A stretch of DNA of 64,000 nt. It comes from Ustulina deusta (Eukaryota; Ascomycota; Sordariomycetes; Xylariales; Xylariaceae). Location: NCBI GenBank assembly GCA_023159155.1, contig JAJNNX010000024.1, positions 558,001 through 622,000 on the forward strand, written 5' to 3'. Shown here in pieces: positions 1-12,296 of the stretch. Under the pieces are notes generated by a model. It did no database searches, was not told where the DNA came from, and saw nothing but the letters and a program-made list of their open reading frames with translations. A program made the position numbers and the translations under genes. The stretch's first letter is position 1, and each line of letters starts with the position of its first letter.

Positions 1-398
1 TTACCATTGCTCGTAGGCTGCCAGTCCAGCAACTCCATCTGTCAACTCACTTAATCCAAACTAACTAATTATACAACACCTCCTCTACCGACTGGCCTAC
101 CGCTCCCTCTCTCCCTCTCCCTCTCCCTCTTCCACTCCCACCCTTGCGCCCGCTGTCGACGACGAGGGCGACGACAACGACAACAAAAACGAAAACGAAA
201 AGGCGAGCGACAATCCTTCAACGTCATAGGCCCGGGCGAATACCGCCATTATAGGACCGATCTCGACCTAACTTGCACGGCTGGGAGCTCCCTCTCCACA
301 TGTGATTCCGGTTTGGCATCACCATCGCCAATTGACCCCCCGCCGATCTTCCTTGACGACGTACTTCTCCAGTCTGCGCTCAAGTCGCTGTCGTGAAT
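1..398. other. 5' flank / probable 5' UTR of the beta'-COP gene
   Basis: No coding region is seen. There is a pyrimidine-rich tract of repeated TCTCCC units around 98-131 and a purine tract (acgaaaacgaaaacg) around 187-200. Pyrimidine tracts just upstream of start codons are common in filamentous-fungal promoters, so this is probably core promoter plus 5' UTR for the gene starting at 399. Confidence 0.5.
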
Positions 399-3300
399 AT
401 GAGGCTGGACGTAAAGGTGTGTATGCGCAGTGCCTTATGGTTGGCGGGCCCCTCTTCAGGCCCTCGGGTTTTCAGAAGGATGCCATGTTCCGAGACAAGA
501 CGGGTGGTACTTGGACTCTGTCGGCACCTGTCTCTCCCCAACTCTGACCCGGAGCACGCAAGATGCAACATCCGATGCTAACGTGGTTCTGAACGTACAG
601 CGTCAGCTCTTTGCGCGCAGCGAGCGTGTCAAATCCGTCGATTTCCACCCCCAGGAGCCTTGGATCTTGACCACACTCTATAGCGGCATGTTTCCTACCA
701 CTGTCCTTTTCGACCCCTACTGACTGTGCTCAGGCCATGTCTATATATGGTCTTACGAGACGCAACAGGTCGTCAAGACTTTCGAGGTTCGTCTTCTAGA
801 GTTTCCCATTCTCCTTTGCAGCTAGAGTGCTTCCGCAGGTCTCACCCCCTGGTTGCGAATATTCACTACGGACAAGCAATTGCTAACTTTCACCTCGTTG
901 CTATAGTTAACCGACGTCCCTGTGCGAGCTGGTCGTTTCGTCGCCAGGAAGAATTGGATTGTTTGCGGGTCTGATGATTTCCAACTTCGAGTTTATAATT
1001 ACAACACGTCAGAGAAGGTCACCTCCTTCGAGGCGCATCCAGATTACATCCGAGCCATCGTCGTTCACCCGACGCAACCTTTCGTCTTGACGGCCAGCGA
1101 TGACGTGAGTATATGGATATTTCCTTTGCGTCGTCAAGATTGCTAACGTGTTCGCAGATGACCATTAAACTTGTATGTTGTACACATCATCCTGATTCAT
1201 GCTTTTATCACATTTTTGTGTGCAGTTACTAAACCTTAGTTAGTGGGATTGGGATCGCCAATGTACGTTTTTGACTTGTCCCACGCTTTTTATTTTATCC
1301 TGCTCCTAGCTACAATACTAAAGGACAGCGATTACACAGGGAAGTGCGTCCAAGTCTTTGAGGGTCACAGTCACTATGTGATGAGTCTGGCGATCAACCC
1401 GAAAGACACCAACACCTTCGCATCAGCCTGCTTAGATAGGTATATTAGAACTTCCGCGCGCTTTGAAGATATCTCCCCAACCCTGACTGACTGTGCAGAA
1501 CCGTCAAAATTTGGAGTCTGGGTTCCTCCTCCCCCAATTTCACTCTTGAAGCCCACGAGACAAAGGGTGTCAATCACGTAGATGTAAGTCGCCATAGTCT
1601 CTCCTACAGACTTTCGAAGCATCGTAATTCCTAACTAGTAATGTAGTATTATCCCCAGAGTGATAAACCCTACCTGTTGACCACCTCCGATGATCGGACT
1701 GTCAAGTAGGTTTGTTCAGCCAACGTTTTACAATGTCCTACTCACCATCATCATAGGGTATGGGATTACACAACCAAGTCCCTCATAGCCAGCCTGGAAG
1801 GACACACTAGTAATGTATCATTTGCGGTGTATCATCCTGAGTTGCCCATTATCATATCGGGCTCGGAGGATGGAACTATCCGAATGTGGCATGCCAATAG
1901 TGAGTAGGGATGGAATGTGAAGAAACTGGACCCTCATCTAACTTGTCGCAGCCTACCGGTTCGAACAGTCGCTTAACTATGGCCTTGAGCGATGTTGGTG
2001 TGTAGCCTATCAACGTGGCAAGCAGGGCATCGCCGTAGGTTTCGATGACGGTGCTGTAGTGGTCAAGTTGGGCCGGGAAGAACCCGCCGTATCTATGGAT
2101 GGGTCTGGGAAGCTCATCTGGGCACGGCACAATGAAATCGTCTCCTCTATCATTAAGGGTGGCGGTATGTATTATTGCCGACGGTGTCGCGATTATTTAC
2201 TAACAAATGAACAGATGCATCCGTCAAAGACAATATACCCATTACACTCCCAACTAAGGATCTGGGTACTTGCGAGATATATCCCCAAACTTTGCTTCAC
2301 TCTCCAAATGGACGTTTTGTCGCAGTTTGTGGAGATGGTGAATGTATGTGACCAGAGTTGAAAATCTTCAGGCTTTTAGGTTGACGGCCCCATTCTAATA
2401 TCATGGTACAGATATTATCTACACAGCTCTAGCCTGGCGAAATAAGTCTTTTGGTTCAGCCCTCGACTTTGTATGGGCTTCTAAAGAGAACAGCAATGAT
2501 TATGCCATAAGGGAATCTAGCACTGGTGAGTGGCCTTCTGATGTTTATTCTCGAGCACTTACGCCGCCCATAGTCTTCGTTTGTTCTTCTTTTCTACATG
2601 AATTTTCTATGTACTAATCCTGCTTCTCAGTTGTCAAGGTGTACAAGAATTTTATCGAGAAGCCTGGTGGTCTAGACATCCCATTCCAAGTTGATGGTTT
2701 AACTGGTGGTATTCTCCTGGGCGTGAAAGGCCAGGGAGGAATATCCTTCTACGATTGGACAACCGGTGGCCTTGTCCGACGCATCGAGGTAGAGCCGCGA
2801 CACGTTATGTGGTCCGACAGTGGTGAGCTTGTGACGTTAGCTTGTGAAGATACCTTCTACGTCCTGAGATACTCGCGCGATAACTACGTCGAAGCCGTTC
2901 AAGCCGGGCAAGTCGATGAAGACGGTGTGGAAGCTGCGTTTGAGGTCATCACAGACATCGCAGAGAGGTAGGTTACATTGATCGTCAGAGGCATCCCAGT
3001 ACTAAGTTGATCATAGTGTGCGTACCGGCGAGTGGGTGGGAGATTCGTTCATCTACACCAATAGCACCAACCGATTGAACAGCTTGGTCGGCGACCAGAC
3101 ATACACCATGACTCATTTCGACCAGCCCATGTACTCACTAGGGTTCATTCAGAGGGATTCTAGGATTTACCTCGCCGACAAGGATGTTAACGTCACATCC
3201 TTCGCCCTGTCTCTGCCTGTCCTCGAGTACCAGACTCTGGTATTGCGGGGTGACATGGAGACGGCGGCCGAACTGCTGCCAAGCATCCCTGCCGACCAGC

Positions 3301-3992
3301 TCAACAAGATTGCCAGATTCCTCGAGGGACAGGGATACAAGGAGCTAGCGCTCGAAGTAGCCACTGATCCCGAGCACAAGTTCGATCTCGCTCTCGCTCT
3401 GAACCAACTTGAGATTGCTCTGAATTTGGCTCGCGAGGCTGACGTGGAGCATAAGTGGAAGACGGTGGGCGACACGGCTCTCGCCGCCTGGGACATAGCT
3501 CTTGCTACCGAGTGCTTCACGCACGCGCGAGATCTCGGGTCTTTACTCTTGATTTACTCGAGTACTTTGGACCGGGAGGGCTTAAAGACCTTGTCTACGC
3601 AAGCTGAGGAGTCTGGTGCTCACAATGTCGCATTTACTAGCAAATGGCTGCTTGGTGACACGGCTGGTTGTGTGGACATTCTCGTCAAGACAAACCGATT
3701 GGCAGAAGCCGTCTTGTTCTCCCAGACATACAAGCCTAGTCTGGCAGTGGAGGCAGTCAAAGGGTGGAAGGAAGGTCTCGATAAATCGAAGAAGGGACGT
3801 GTAGCAAAGATAATCGGTGTCCCGACGGAAGACGAAGATCTATTCCCAGAATGGGACGAGTGGTTGAGATTAGAAGAGCAGGGAAGTAGTACAGATGATG
3901 AGGCTGATGAGGTTGATGAGGAAAGCAAGGCCACTGAGTCGGAGACCGAGGAGTCAACCGAGGAGGAAGAGGAGGATGACGACGATGAGTAG
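399..3992 (+). CDS. sec27: Coatomer subunit beta' (COPI coat, WD40 protein)
   Basis: This is the beta' subunit of the COPI coat, which carries Golgi-to-ER retrograde cargo and binds dilysine signals through its WD40 propellers. I assemble 15 exons: 399-416, 601-685, 734-786, 907-1104, 1158-1172, 1244-1262, 1340-1439, 1499-1583, 1647-1705, 1757-1899, 1952-2164, 2215-2343, 2412-2525, 2631-2967 and 3017-3992. All phases close, giving 847 aa, the usual family length. The N terminus (MRLDVK, then [20 protein letters not shown]) is the diagnostic beta'-COP start. WD40 repeats with SDD/WDWD/TVKVWD signatures fill the first half. The last exon holds the helical-repeat C-terminal half and ends in a Glu/Asp-rich tail. 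The intron at 686-733 appears to be GC-AG. Exons 5 and 6 are only 15 and 19 nt. The identity is very secure; single splice sites are slightly less so. Confidence 0.95.
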
Positions 3993-5694
3993 AGTTGGTT
4001 TATTGTCGTCGGCCCGTCGTGGTTCAGAGACGGTTTGAATGAGAGAGAAATAAAAATCTTGCTTCGTACCAGATGGTGGCGGCTATAGTGTAGAGATAGT
4101 GGTTGGCTGTCTTGTCTTGCTAATTTACTGGTTGCTGTGGAGTTAGAGAGAAGCGAGCTAAAGCAAGTGGGATAAAACGTTACAGTATGCATATCGTTAT
4201 CTACTACTACCTACTACCTACCAGCTTGCTATACCTACTACCTACCTCTATCAATCAAGAAGACCTGCCATAGACAGACAGTATCGATACAACGACCCCC
4301 CCGTAGAAGCCTGTCGAGGACATAGTCAGGATACTACCTAGATTATCCGGTTGCTCGTTTGCGAACCGCGTCTGTGCCGCGACGACGTGTTAGCGCAGTG
4401 GCAATACAGACAGCAGATCAGATCCAGGAGAGCGGGGGGACCGAGTCTCGAGAAATAAACACGGCTCCAATGGACGGGGATGGATGGATCGTTGTCGGCG
4501 CGTCGGTCGTCGGCGGGGGTCAGTCGTGTCGAGGTCGCCGCATCGCATGCCGCATGATAGCGCCGGCGATGTCGCCGTCGGGAAGGACGTGTGGCGGGAG
4601 CGAGGTAGGTGCCGTAGAGCGCATCCTGTCGGGATCGTATCCGTCGAGAGGACGGGCGAGGCCCCGTCAACGAGGACCCGGGGGTGTCGTCGGTTGCGGC
4701 GTCTCGTGGCTTGGCTGTGGCACGATGTCAGTCAGCCAGTCGCTTCGGCGGCTCCGGATGGGAATCGAGGAATCGGTTGGCAGAGAGGTCGTCGGGAACT
4801 GATTGGTTGGTTGGTTGGTTAGTTGGTTGATTGGTTGTTGTCGTCGCCGCTGATGTCGCGACGTGGAACACGCTCACGAACCAGTGAAGCGGCTCTCTGT
4901 TCGCTACCGTCCCCCCCGAACCCTTCATCGACACCCGGTTCAAGACCTCTTGTTGTTGATTCGCCGAGAGTTGTAGCTGTAGTGGTTCGGACTGCTGATC
5001 GGCTGACATTGCTTCCGTCTTCTTTAAGGTCCAGGAAACGACCAATGGGGCTGGAGCTCCAAAACCACGAACTTGGTAGGAGGATGTTAGGAGGGCGGGG
5101 TTGAACTGGAGAGGCTTGGTACCTAGGTACTTACATATATGTATAGGTGTCTCGGTACTACCTACTAGTGTAATGCTCTTTCCCAGCTGTCTACAGCTGC
5201 TGACAGGCGCCGTATGAATAGAAGGTCTTCCATGCTTACAAGAGACTGGAAGTAGGTACCATGCCTGGAAGATTAGTAACCCACGCCAGGATAAACCAAA
5301 AGAAAGAGGATGGGTATTAGCGTCTAGTACATGAATTAAAGCGAAACATGTGATTAATTATCATCCTTCTCCCCTGCTGAGCACACTCCAAGCTAGCTAG
5401 CGAGCTATCTACCAACTCATCATGGCTGGTCGTGGTAAGCACGCTGAGACAACAGACAGACGATAGGTACATACAGACTTGCTGCTCCTCCATGCAACGC
5501 AATAACAAGTTACTTTTAATCATCCGTGAACGACATGTTCTCCTCCCAGACCCAAAAATACAAAGTAACGTTGGCATCACATGGGCTCACCGCTATTAGG
5601 CCCCGTTTTCATCGTCAGGTCATCGTATCTCGTAATAGGAATGGGCTGCGAGATGCACCCGTCTCTCCCGCCAACTCATGTCGATTCGACATGT
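3993..5694. other. Intergenic, convergent 3' flanks
   Basis: This 1.7 kb lies between the beta'-COP stop and the stop of the minus-strand F-box-like gene. It holds ctacta/ctacctac microsatellite DNA (4200-4250) and a GGTT tetranucleotide run near 4802-4838. Open frames at 4338-4822 on both strands overlap one another, have GC-rich unstructured composition and show no recognisable domain. I see no supportable gene. Confidence 0.5.
4802..4838. repeat. GGTT-type microsatellite
   Basis: The tetranucleotide ggtt is repeated about nine times with two interruptions (gatt, tagt). It is a simple repeat in intergenic DNA. Confidence 0.8.
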
Positions 5695-7215
5695 TCAGAG
5701 GTCTTCGTCGAAGAGATCCATCAGCTCTTCGGGCAGAAGCGCACCGGGATGGTACTCGCCACAGTTGTTGCACAATAGAGGCTCCTCGTCGTCGTCGAGG
5801 TAGTCGAACATGGTCGCTTCTTCCTCGGCTTCTTCCCACGGCATGCCGCTAATACGGTCAAACAACTCCCATTTACGTTCACCGCTTCCATCCATTTTGG
5901 TCGGCACCTTCTTCCAGATCGTGCGACAAGAATGGAAGGGGGAGAAGGGAGGCTCGCCTTCATCTGGCGGTGCTGGTGGGAAGTCAACCCAACTGTGTCT
6001 GTGGTGATCGTCCTCGAATATCTCATGTTCGGTGATACTATGCATTGCTCGGACCACCTTGGCTGCCGGCTCGCATATGGTATGAACGCAACGTAACATG
6101 CGGATTCCATCTTTGACGGCCACCAAAGTTGGGGGGTGTTCGATCAGGAGGCCCTCATCCTTCAGAAGGCCCGAGAGCTCGGTGCTCACCCGGATTCCAC
6201 ACTCATCCGTTGGGACGCCGGTCAATATGATTTCGTTTAACATACAACCTAGCTGGTGCGAGGCTAAGTCGTGTAGCTGGGGAGGGGGGTACTGAAGAAG
6301 ATCCTCGATGAAGTTGACAAAGTCGATGCGAAGTGTCTCGAGGGCGGGCAGTAGGCGAGGCTGGGTGGATGACAACTTGGAGTTAGGATCGTAAGGGGGT
6401 AACAAAGCGTCGAGGAAATCAATTAGTTGATACCAAGCATAGGCGCGAAAGCCACGTCGAGCCAAGGTCTTTTCCTTGGGGCGACGCTGAACGGCTAGCT
6501 TAATTGAGGACTTGAGGTTCGGATGATACGACGTCGGTAGTCGGTGCACACGATCCTCATCGTCGTAGAATCTAGCAATGAGGCGAAATGTGACATATCG
6601 GACCTCTCGACGATAAGCGAAATCTAGTTCTGCAAAGTGTCGAAGACTGGCAGGGCTCGTGAATAGGAAGGTGTTGTTGGACCACAAGAATCTAGTGCCC
6701 TCGAAACGGTAGGCTTGACATGTGGCGAGAAAATGGATGGCGATATTATTTTTTTTGCTCTTCTCACGTGCCAGCATCCGTTCAGGCCTACTCTTGCATA
6801 GCGGGTCGATAATTGGGTGAGGGCTTGTCAGAGCATATGACAGCACTCTGAGTTGAATCTCAACAGGCAAATGGGGGAGACTTCTCTCTCGACTTGTGCT
6901 TGACCGAGTAACACGATAACTCTTGGTACGAGCTGGCCCGGGCTGATTGGTCTGCCATGAGATGTTATGCTTTCGTAGTAGGCGTTTGAGAGCCAAATTC
7001 TCATCCTCTAGATGGCGATTTTTGGCGCGTAAGGGCTGGTTATAGTAGAGCTCGGCCTGGTCAGCCTGATCCCGGCACTCCCAGGCTGGCCATGCAGAAT
7101 TCTAGACAAGAGGTCAGGGCATATGTTTGTTGACTGACAACATCGTCCCAGTGGGTAGAAGAGAGAAAAAGGGGGGTAATCAAGAGGCATCAGGGAAGTG
7201 GACTGTCCTTACCAT
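5695..7215 (-). CDS. F-box-like fungal protein with N-terminal coiled-coil leader
   Basis: I model two exons, 7215-7213 and 7101-5695, encoding 469 aa. Exon 1 is the start codon alone: ATG is followed directly by the donor GTAAGG. The acceptor CTTGTCTAG restores a frame reading NSAWPAWECRDQ. Without this splice the first in-frame ATG would lie well inside the protein. After the leader comes a short charged, leucine-spaced helix (HLEDENLALKRLLRKHN), then LPHLPVEIQLRVLSYAL, the pattern of an F-box-like motif (LPxEIxxxIL) common in fungal proteins. The rest is of unknown fold. The C terminus is acidic and carries a CNNC pair (LLCNNCGEYHPG) that could bind zinc. F-box proteins usually recruit substrates to SCF ubiquitin ligases, but that role is inferred here. 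Confidence 0.75.
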
Positions 7216-9953
7216 TTTAACTATTCCGAGGTAATTATCACTGCACGATATTAGGCTAGTCGTCGACAAGCGGCGTAGTCAGGTAAAACGGAGAGAAGTG
7301 TACAAGTAGAGCTAAGATGCGAAAGGGAGACTTCTGTGCCGTTGCCGTTGTTTGAAGGAAACAAAGACGCCGATGAGACCCGATGACAGAAAACACTATC
7401 AATGTCTCCAGTCGACAGAAGATAGATGACTGGTCAGCGCCAAGTTAGAGAGCTCGATCAACGGTCAATGCGGCAGGCAAATTCCTGGTTCGGGACGGGT
7501 ACCTAGAGTGATGTTAGAGATGGTGGTGATGGTGACAGCGACGAGAGAACAGGGGCTTCTGTCTCTGTGCATGGAAAGACAGGGGATAGGATAGTTGGGA
7601 TGAAGGACATGAGATGACATGGAGAATAAGGCAGGACGGAAGCGAACAGAATAGACAAAATGGGTTATGAGGTTGCTGTGTGGACGGTGGACACGGCACA
7701 ACTGTGAAGATGCAGCCGACAACAACCAAAATCAGGAGCGAATGATTGGATGTGCAAACGCAGTTGGTGGTTAGACGAACCGAGCTGCTTCTTTGGGCGT
7801 TTAACCAACTTACCGGGATAAACCCCCGGACAGACACGTGGATGTCGCGGATGTAGACGTCCAACTTGGCGACGTGTGCGCCAAGATTGTGGAATGGCGT
7901 CTAGAGAAAGAGAGGGGTATTGGTGGTGAATTGGTGGTTGGAAGGGAGAAAGCAGAAGATAGTTGCCGGGTCGATGGCCAGGGATATGAAGGTGGTGAAA
8001 GTCGACGACGGAGGAGTGATGAACGAGATGGATGATGGCTAATGGATGGACAGAAGACTGTCGGAACCTGGGGCTTCAAGCTCCGGCAAGGCTTAGGTGG
8101 GTATGCTAGATGCCGCACATCGGTCTGTGCAGGAGGTCGACAGGCAAATAGGCCGGTATCGATCTATCTTATCTGTATTTCTAGACAGACAGACTGCCTG
8201 CGCAGTAACAGGACACCTGGTTAGAACGCCTCGGGCGAGTTGGGGGTTGATTCCGCCAAGTTGTTGGCACCCGTTTGTTTGGCAGTCGATCCGATCTCCG
8301 GGTATCATTGATCTTCCCCAACCTAGTGTACTAAGTAGGCAGATGGGAGAAGTGGTAGAAGAAGTAATTGCCTGGGGACAAGAGAAGTCATAGGGAGAAG
8401 AACAAGCGCGTGTACAGTGTCTGTGTCCTATCTGCTTAGTGAAGGTGCAGGTGGAGATGAAGATCACGACGAAGCTACCCGCGCCTGTCTGTCTGTCTTG
8501 TCATTGAAAATCATGAAGAGCTTGCTTCGTTCTCAAGATGGATGGAGTTGGATGAATTGGGTACCTCTTGCTGGAGCTATGCTAGGTACCGTACTTGCAT
8601 TAGGTAGGTGTCTTGTGGGAAAACCCGGTGGAAGGTGGAAGGTACCTACGGTATGCATCTACAGCTGGGAACTTTTGCACATTGGATGCATGTACCCAGA
8701 TGTTTGGTTTTAGGTATTTTACCCATCAATATCAATGGCTCAGGTACACCACCTCGGTAGGCCCCAGTACTTACTGTGGGTCCAACTGACACCTGCACGT
8801 TGTTCAAATATTCAGACCCCTGTCTTAGCTGTCTCAGACGGGACTCTCCAGGTGTTCGTCGGGTAATTGTAGGGGCCGATTACCTGCTATAGAACTATGG
8901 GGAACTGCCCCTGTTGGATACCTGCATTCTATACATACCTCCCTAGGTACTGTTGCTGTTCTACTAGGCACCTACTTTTTCAGTCTTTGTCCTACTAAAC
9001 AGTTGAAATAAAAACAGCAGGAAAGGTAAAGTAGTTGTTCGAATTTAATTGGTTCAAGATGTGTGGACTATTGGATACTAGGTAGCGGGTATATATAATA
9101 CACCACACACACCCATCCGTAAGTACTATGTATATAGCTACATCTATCCACGATGACCTGCCAGGTAGGGTCTCTATTTCTAGATGCCCAGCCCATGTGT
9201 TACACGACTACTGCACGACACTACCTCTGTTTGACCTCTAAACGACAAAAGAAAATTCCTGATACGTAGTGTGCCACCTACCGATAGATTAGGTCGGTAC
9301 TCTGAATCGGTAGGTAGCCTGCCCTGTAATGTATTTTCCTGGATCCGACAGCCTTGTCTTCCCTACCTCTTCTTTATCCCACCCAGGTATCAAGAGAACA
9401 GCAGTCAATCCAATGGGTAGACATCATACATTACCTTAATCCTACTCGCGAGGAGACTTTACCTATACATTCATTTCTCCTCTTTATACGCAACGCCACA
9501 CCGAGACAGACACCGAGAGACTGGGAACACCCCGCCATGTTTGACGTCATGACATGTCATGTCAGGGATCAAACACCAACATATGACGAGTAATCTATGA
9601 TGAAATGATACTGTTCACTTTTCTGCCCGCTCCTACATCGATCTCTTTCTCTCCTGCAATCGAGCCAATGGGTCTAGGTATTTTCGCTGTTGTTGTTTGT
9701 ATGAAGTCACTAAGCCATATTATTACGTTACGCATAACTGGTCGCCCATGCACTTAGATTTCGTACACACATACGGGGAGATGGCCAGAAATGGCGGGTA
9801 TAAGACGTGGGAATATCTCGCCTTTATATTTCAATGTACACGTCGAATTAGACGACTGCAAATTTCCATCATCCAAGATCTACGCCAACCGGAATCCAAG
9901 GTAAAGCTATCGACAGACAGTGACAGACAGTGACAGATTCCATATACACAATT
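7216..9953. other. Long intergenic region (2.7 kb), divergent promoters
   Basis: This separates the minus-strand F-box-like gene from the plus-strand BLI-3-like gene. Several open frames of 60-124 codons occur at 7465-8713 on both strands, but they overlap, are low in complexity and match no family I know. The half from about 8500 onward contains scattered TACCTAGGTA-like motifs (for example cctaggtac at 8942). I see no gene; promoter and UTR sequence is likely. Confidence 0.45.
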
Positions 9954-10674
9954 ATGGCTACTACCTTTTCTAACACCCACACGGCCGGCAAACCAGCCGA
10001 TCCGTACACACGTGCCGACAAGGACACGGCTGTCACTGCGCAGGACAAGATAAACGGGCTCGACAACTTTGTTGGTGCTTGCAAGTTCGGCATGATGACT
10101 ACGCGCGACCAGGCCTCGGGAAAGTTAGTTTCGCGGTGCATGGCCCTCGCGGCCGAGGTAGGTGTGCCGAAGAACCATACATATTCTTCCCCTCGGTCAT
10201 CTTTCCCATCATTCGTCAAAACAACCTGCAACATGAATACTCACATTCGATGGATAGGAGAACAATGGCGCAGACTACCTCTTCTTCACAAACACAGAAT
10301 CGCACAAGACCGACGAGCTCAAGAGCGATCCGCACGTCAATATCGCCTTCCTCGACTCCTCAGGCCAATGGGCCTCGGTCGCTGGGACGGCAAGCATCGA
10401 GACGGATCGCGGCATTGTCAAGAAGTACTACAGTCCGACCCTGAAGGCGTGGATGGGCGATCTCGGCGACGGTAAACATGATGGTTCCGAGAATGATCCT
10501 CGCATCGCCGTCATTCGCGTCAGGATAACGACCGCCACATATGCCATCACCGATCTCAACATCCTGGGTCGTGTCGCCGAGGTCGCGAAGGGCATGATGA
10601 CCGGCGAGCAGGCCAATGTCAATAAGATCCGTGAGATTACCGAGGACGAGGTGAAGGCGCGGAGATCTGCGTAG
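9954..10674 (+). CDS. bli-3: BLI-3-like FMN-binding split-barrel protein (general stress protein 26 type)
   Basis: There are two exons, 9954-10157 and 10258-10674, with a 100-nt GT-AG intron, encoding 206 aa. The sequence fits the pyridoxamine-5'-phosphate-oxidase-like split-barrel family found in fungi as BLI-3 (blue-light-induced in Neurospora) and in bacteria as general stress protein 26. Typical segments are KFGMMTTRD...LVSRCMALAAE, then DYLFFTNTESHKTDEL and HVNIAFLDSSGQWASVAG. The family binds FMN or a related flavin; the substrate is unknown. The first ATG in this frame after an upstream non-ATG stretch is used and starts MATTFSNTHTAGK. Its stop lies only 123 bp from the stop of the convergent DPH5 gene, so their 3' UTRs probably overlap. 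Blue-light induction cannot be judged from sequence alone. Confidence 0.88.
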
Positions 10675-10797
10675 TAGTCGGTGTTGTTTATGCCCGCTGT
10701 ATCTGTAGGCGTTACAGGTTATCGTAGGAATAATTTGTAAGTAATGAAAAAGAAGAAGAAGAAGAAAAAAAAAGCCACAATAAATCAGGGTAAATCT

Positions 10798-11860
10798 TTA
10801 TTTTTTCTCATACTGCTCGGACCATGCCTTGTCCCATACATCTTTGTCTATGGCGAACTCGCGAGCGTAGTCCCTCTCCAACTCGTGTGCTCGCGAACCT
10901 AGCAACACCAGACTATGCAGAGGCGGACCGAGCAAGTCGTCAGCGTCGCAGAGCTGTCGTAGTGTCCCGGCGACGAATTTCTCCGTCTTACCACCCACGC
11001 GTGCTGCGCCAATGGCCAGACTATCCGGCCCATATACACTCTCCTTCTTATCCTCCTCGACCTCAAGCATCTGTTGTGCACACTGTCCTACCGTCATGTA
11101 CCGTGGCGGCTCGTATATCATGATCCCCTGCGTCATGTTCTCGAGACTCTGCTCTTTCACCTTGATGTCGAGGAGCACGAGCGTGTGTAGGCCGATGGCG
11201 CGGTTCTCCTTGATCCGATCATAGAAAGACGCCGGCCGCCAGTTATCTAGGAAGAACACCATCGACACTGTCTGTCCGAAATTGTACAGTTGCAGCCCGC
11301 ACCCGCCGATGGCCGACATGATGGACGCGTTGGGAATCGTCTGGATGGGAATAGACAGCTCGCGGGCTCTCAGGACGAGATCCGTGTGCGTCGTGGCACT
11401 GTATATATATAGCCAGGATGTCAGTTCTGCGCATGTCATCAGCACCTCTGGACTTGGGGTCGTGCGCACGCACCCGAATGGATCGCCCACGACGAGAAAT
11501 GCGACGTCTTCGGATTGCGCATCTCGTAGGATCTCGTCGCTGTTCGACTCGACCATCTCGCGGTCGGCGACGACAATAGACCGCCCATAATACGCCTCCT
11601 ACTGTACCATTAGCGTTAGCCGTATGGTATGCGAAAGAAAACAACACACACACAATCCGCGGAAAAGGACGAAGGAAAGGATATATGGAGCCAGGGATTA
11701 ATAAGTAGGTAAGTCAGGAACTCACCAACACGGATTGGTCGACGAGCAGGATGCTTGTGTAGGCTTCTAGATAAACCCGAGAAGCCCTCTTCACAACCTC
11801 AAGACCACGGACTGTAATATCGGCCTCATCTGAGAGGCCTAGGCCAACGAGGTAGAGCAT
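10798..11860 (-). CDS. dph5: Diphthine methyl ester synthase (diphthamide biosynthesis)
   Basis: This SAM-dependent methyltransferase acts in the second step of diphthamide synthesis on elongation factor 2. There are three exons: 11860-11726, 11598-11474 and 11398-10798, giving 286 aa, close to the family norm. The start [19 protein letters not shown] and the blocks [35 protein letters not shown] and [12 protein letters not shown] are characteristic. The second intron (11399-11473) is 75 nt, divisible by three and free of stops, so an unspliced reading would add 25 residues between DPFG and ATTHTD. Comparison with the conserved family block shows it should be removed. The gene is divergent from SNU23 across 436 bp. 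Confidence 0.95.
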
Positions 11861-12296
11861 CTTGATAGAAATGGTTGTAATAAATCTGGGGTATCTACAT
11901 AGGCAGCTCTATATGCCCTCTGGTCGCAAAGAAATTTCGGGAGTGGAGGGGTTGTAATGGAGTAGGAGGGGGAGGGGCACATCCATCTAGGTACTCTCGC
12001 GTTATAACGATAGCTAGCTGGATACTACACAAATCGCGGGGTAGCTCTATGTTTCCGCCCCACTTCCACAAGTCTGCTTTTGTACCTTGATCTGAGGAAT
12101 GATTGTCACACTGTGCCAAATCAATACTTATGTACTATATTCCTTGATTGAGAAAAGTTCATTTTCCCAGCCTCACACATCAGCAACAGCCAATTCCACC
12201 CCAAACGCCCAACCTTCCAAGCACCGCCGGCGTCAAGTTATATTCCCCGACCATATCTCCACCCCCGCCCATCGAAGAAAGACCGAGTCCGACAAG
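11861..12296. promoter_or_regulatory. Compact bidirectional promoter between DPH5 and SNU23
   Basis: Only 436 bp separate the two divergent start codons, so promoter elements for both genes must lie here or in the 5' UTRs. The SNU23-proximal part (12170-12290) is CA/CT-rich, typical of a fungal 5' leader. No specific factor site is claimed. Confidence 0.5.

Noticed and set aside
4338..4822. Overlapping open frames of 110-147 codons in the beta'-COP/F-box spacer
   Set aside because: Three overlapping frames on both strands with Arg/Gly/Ser-rich composition, no motif and no splice support.
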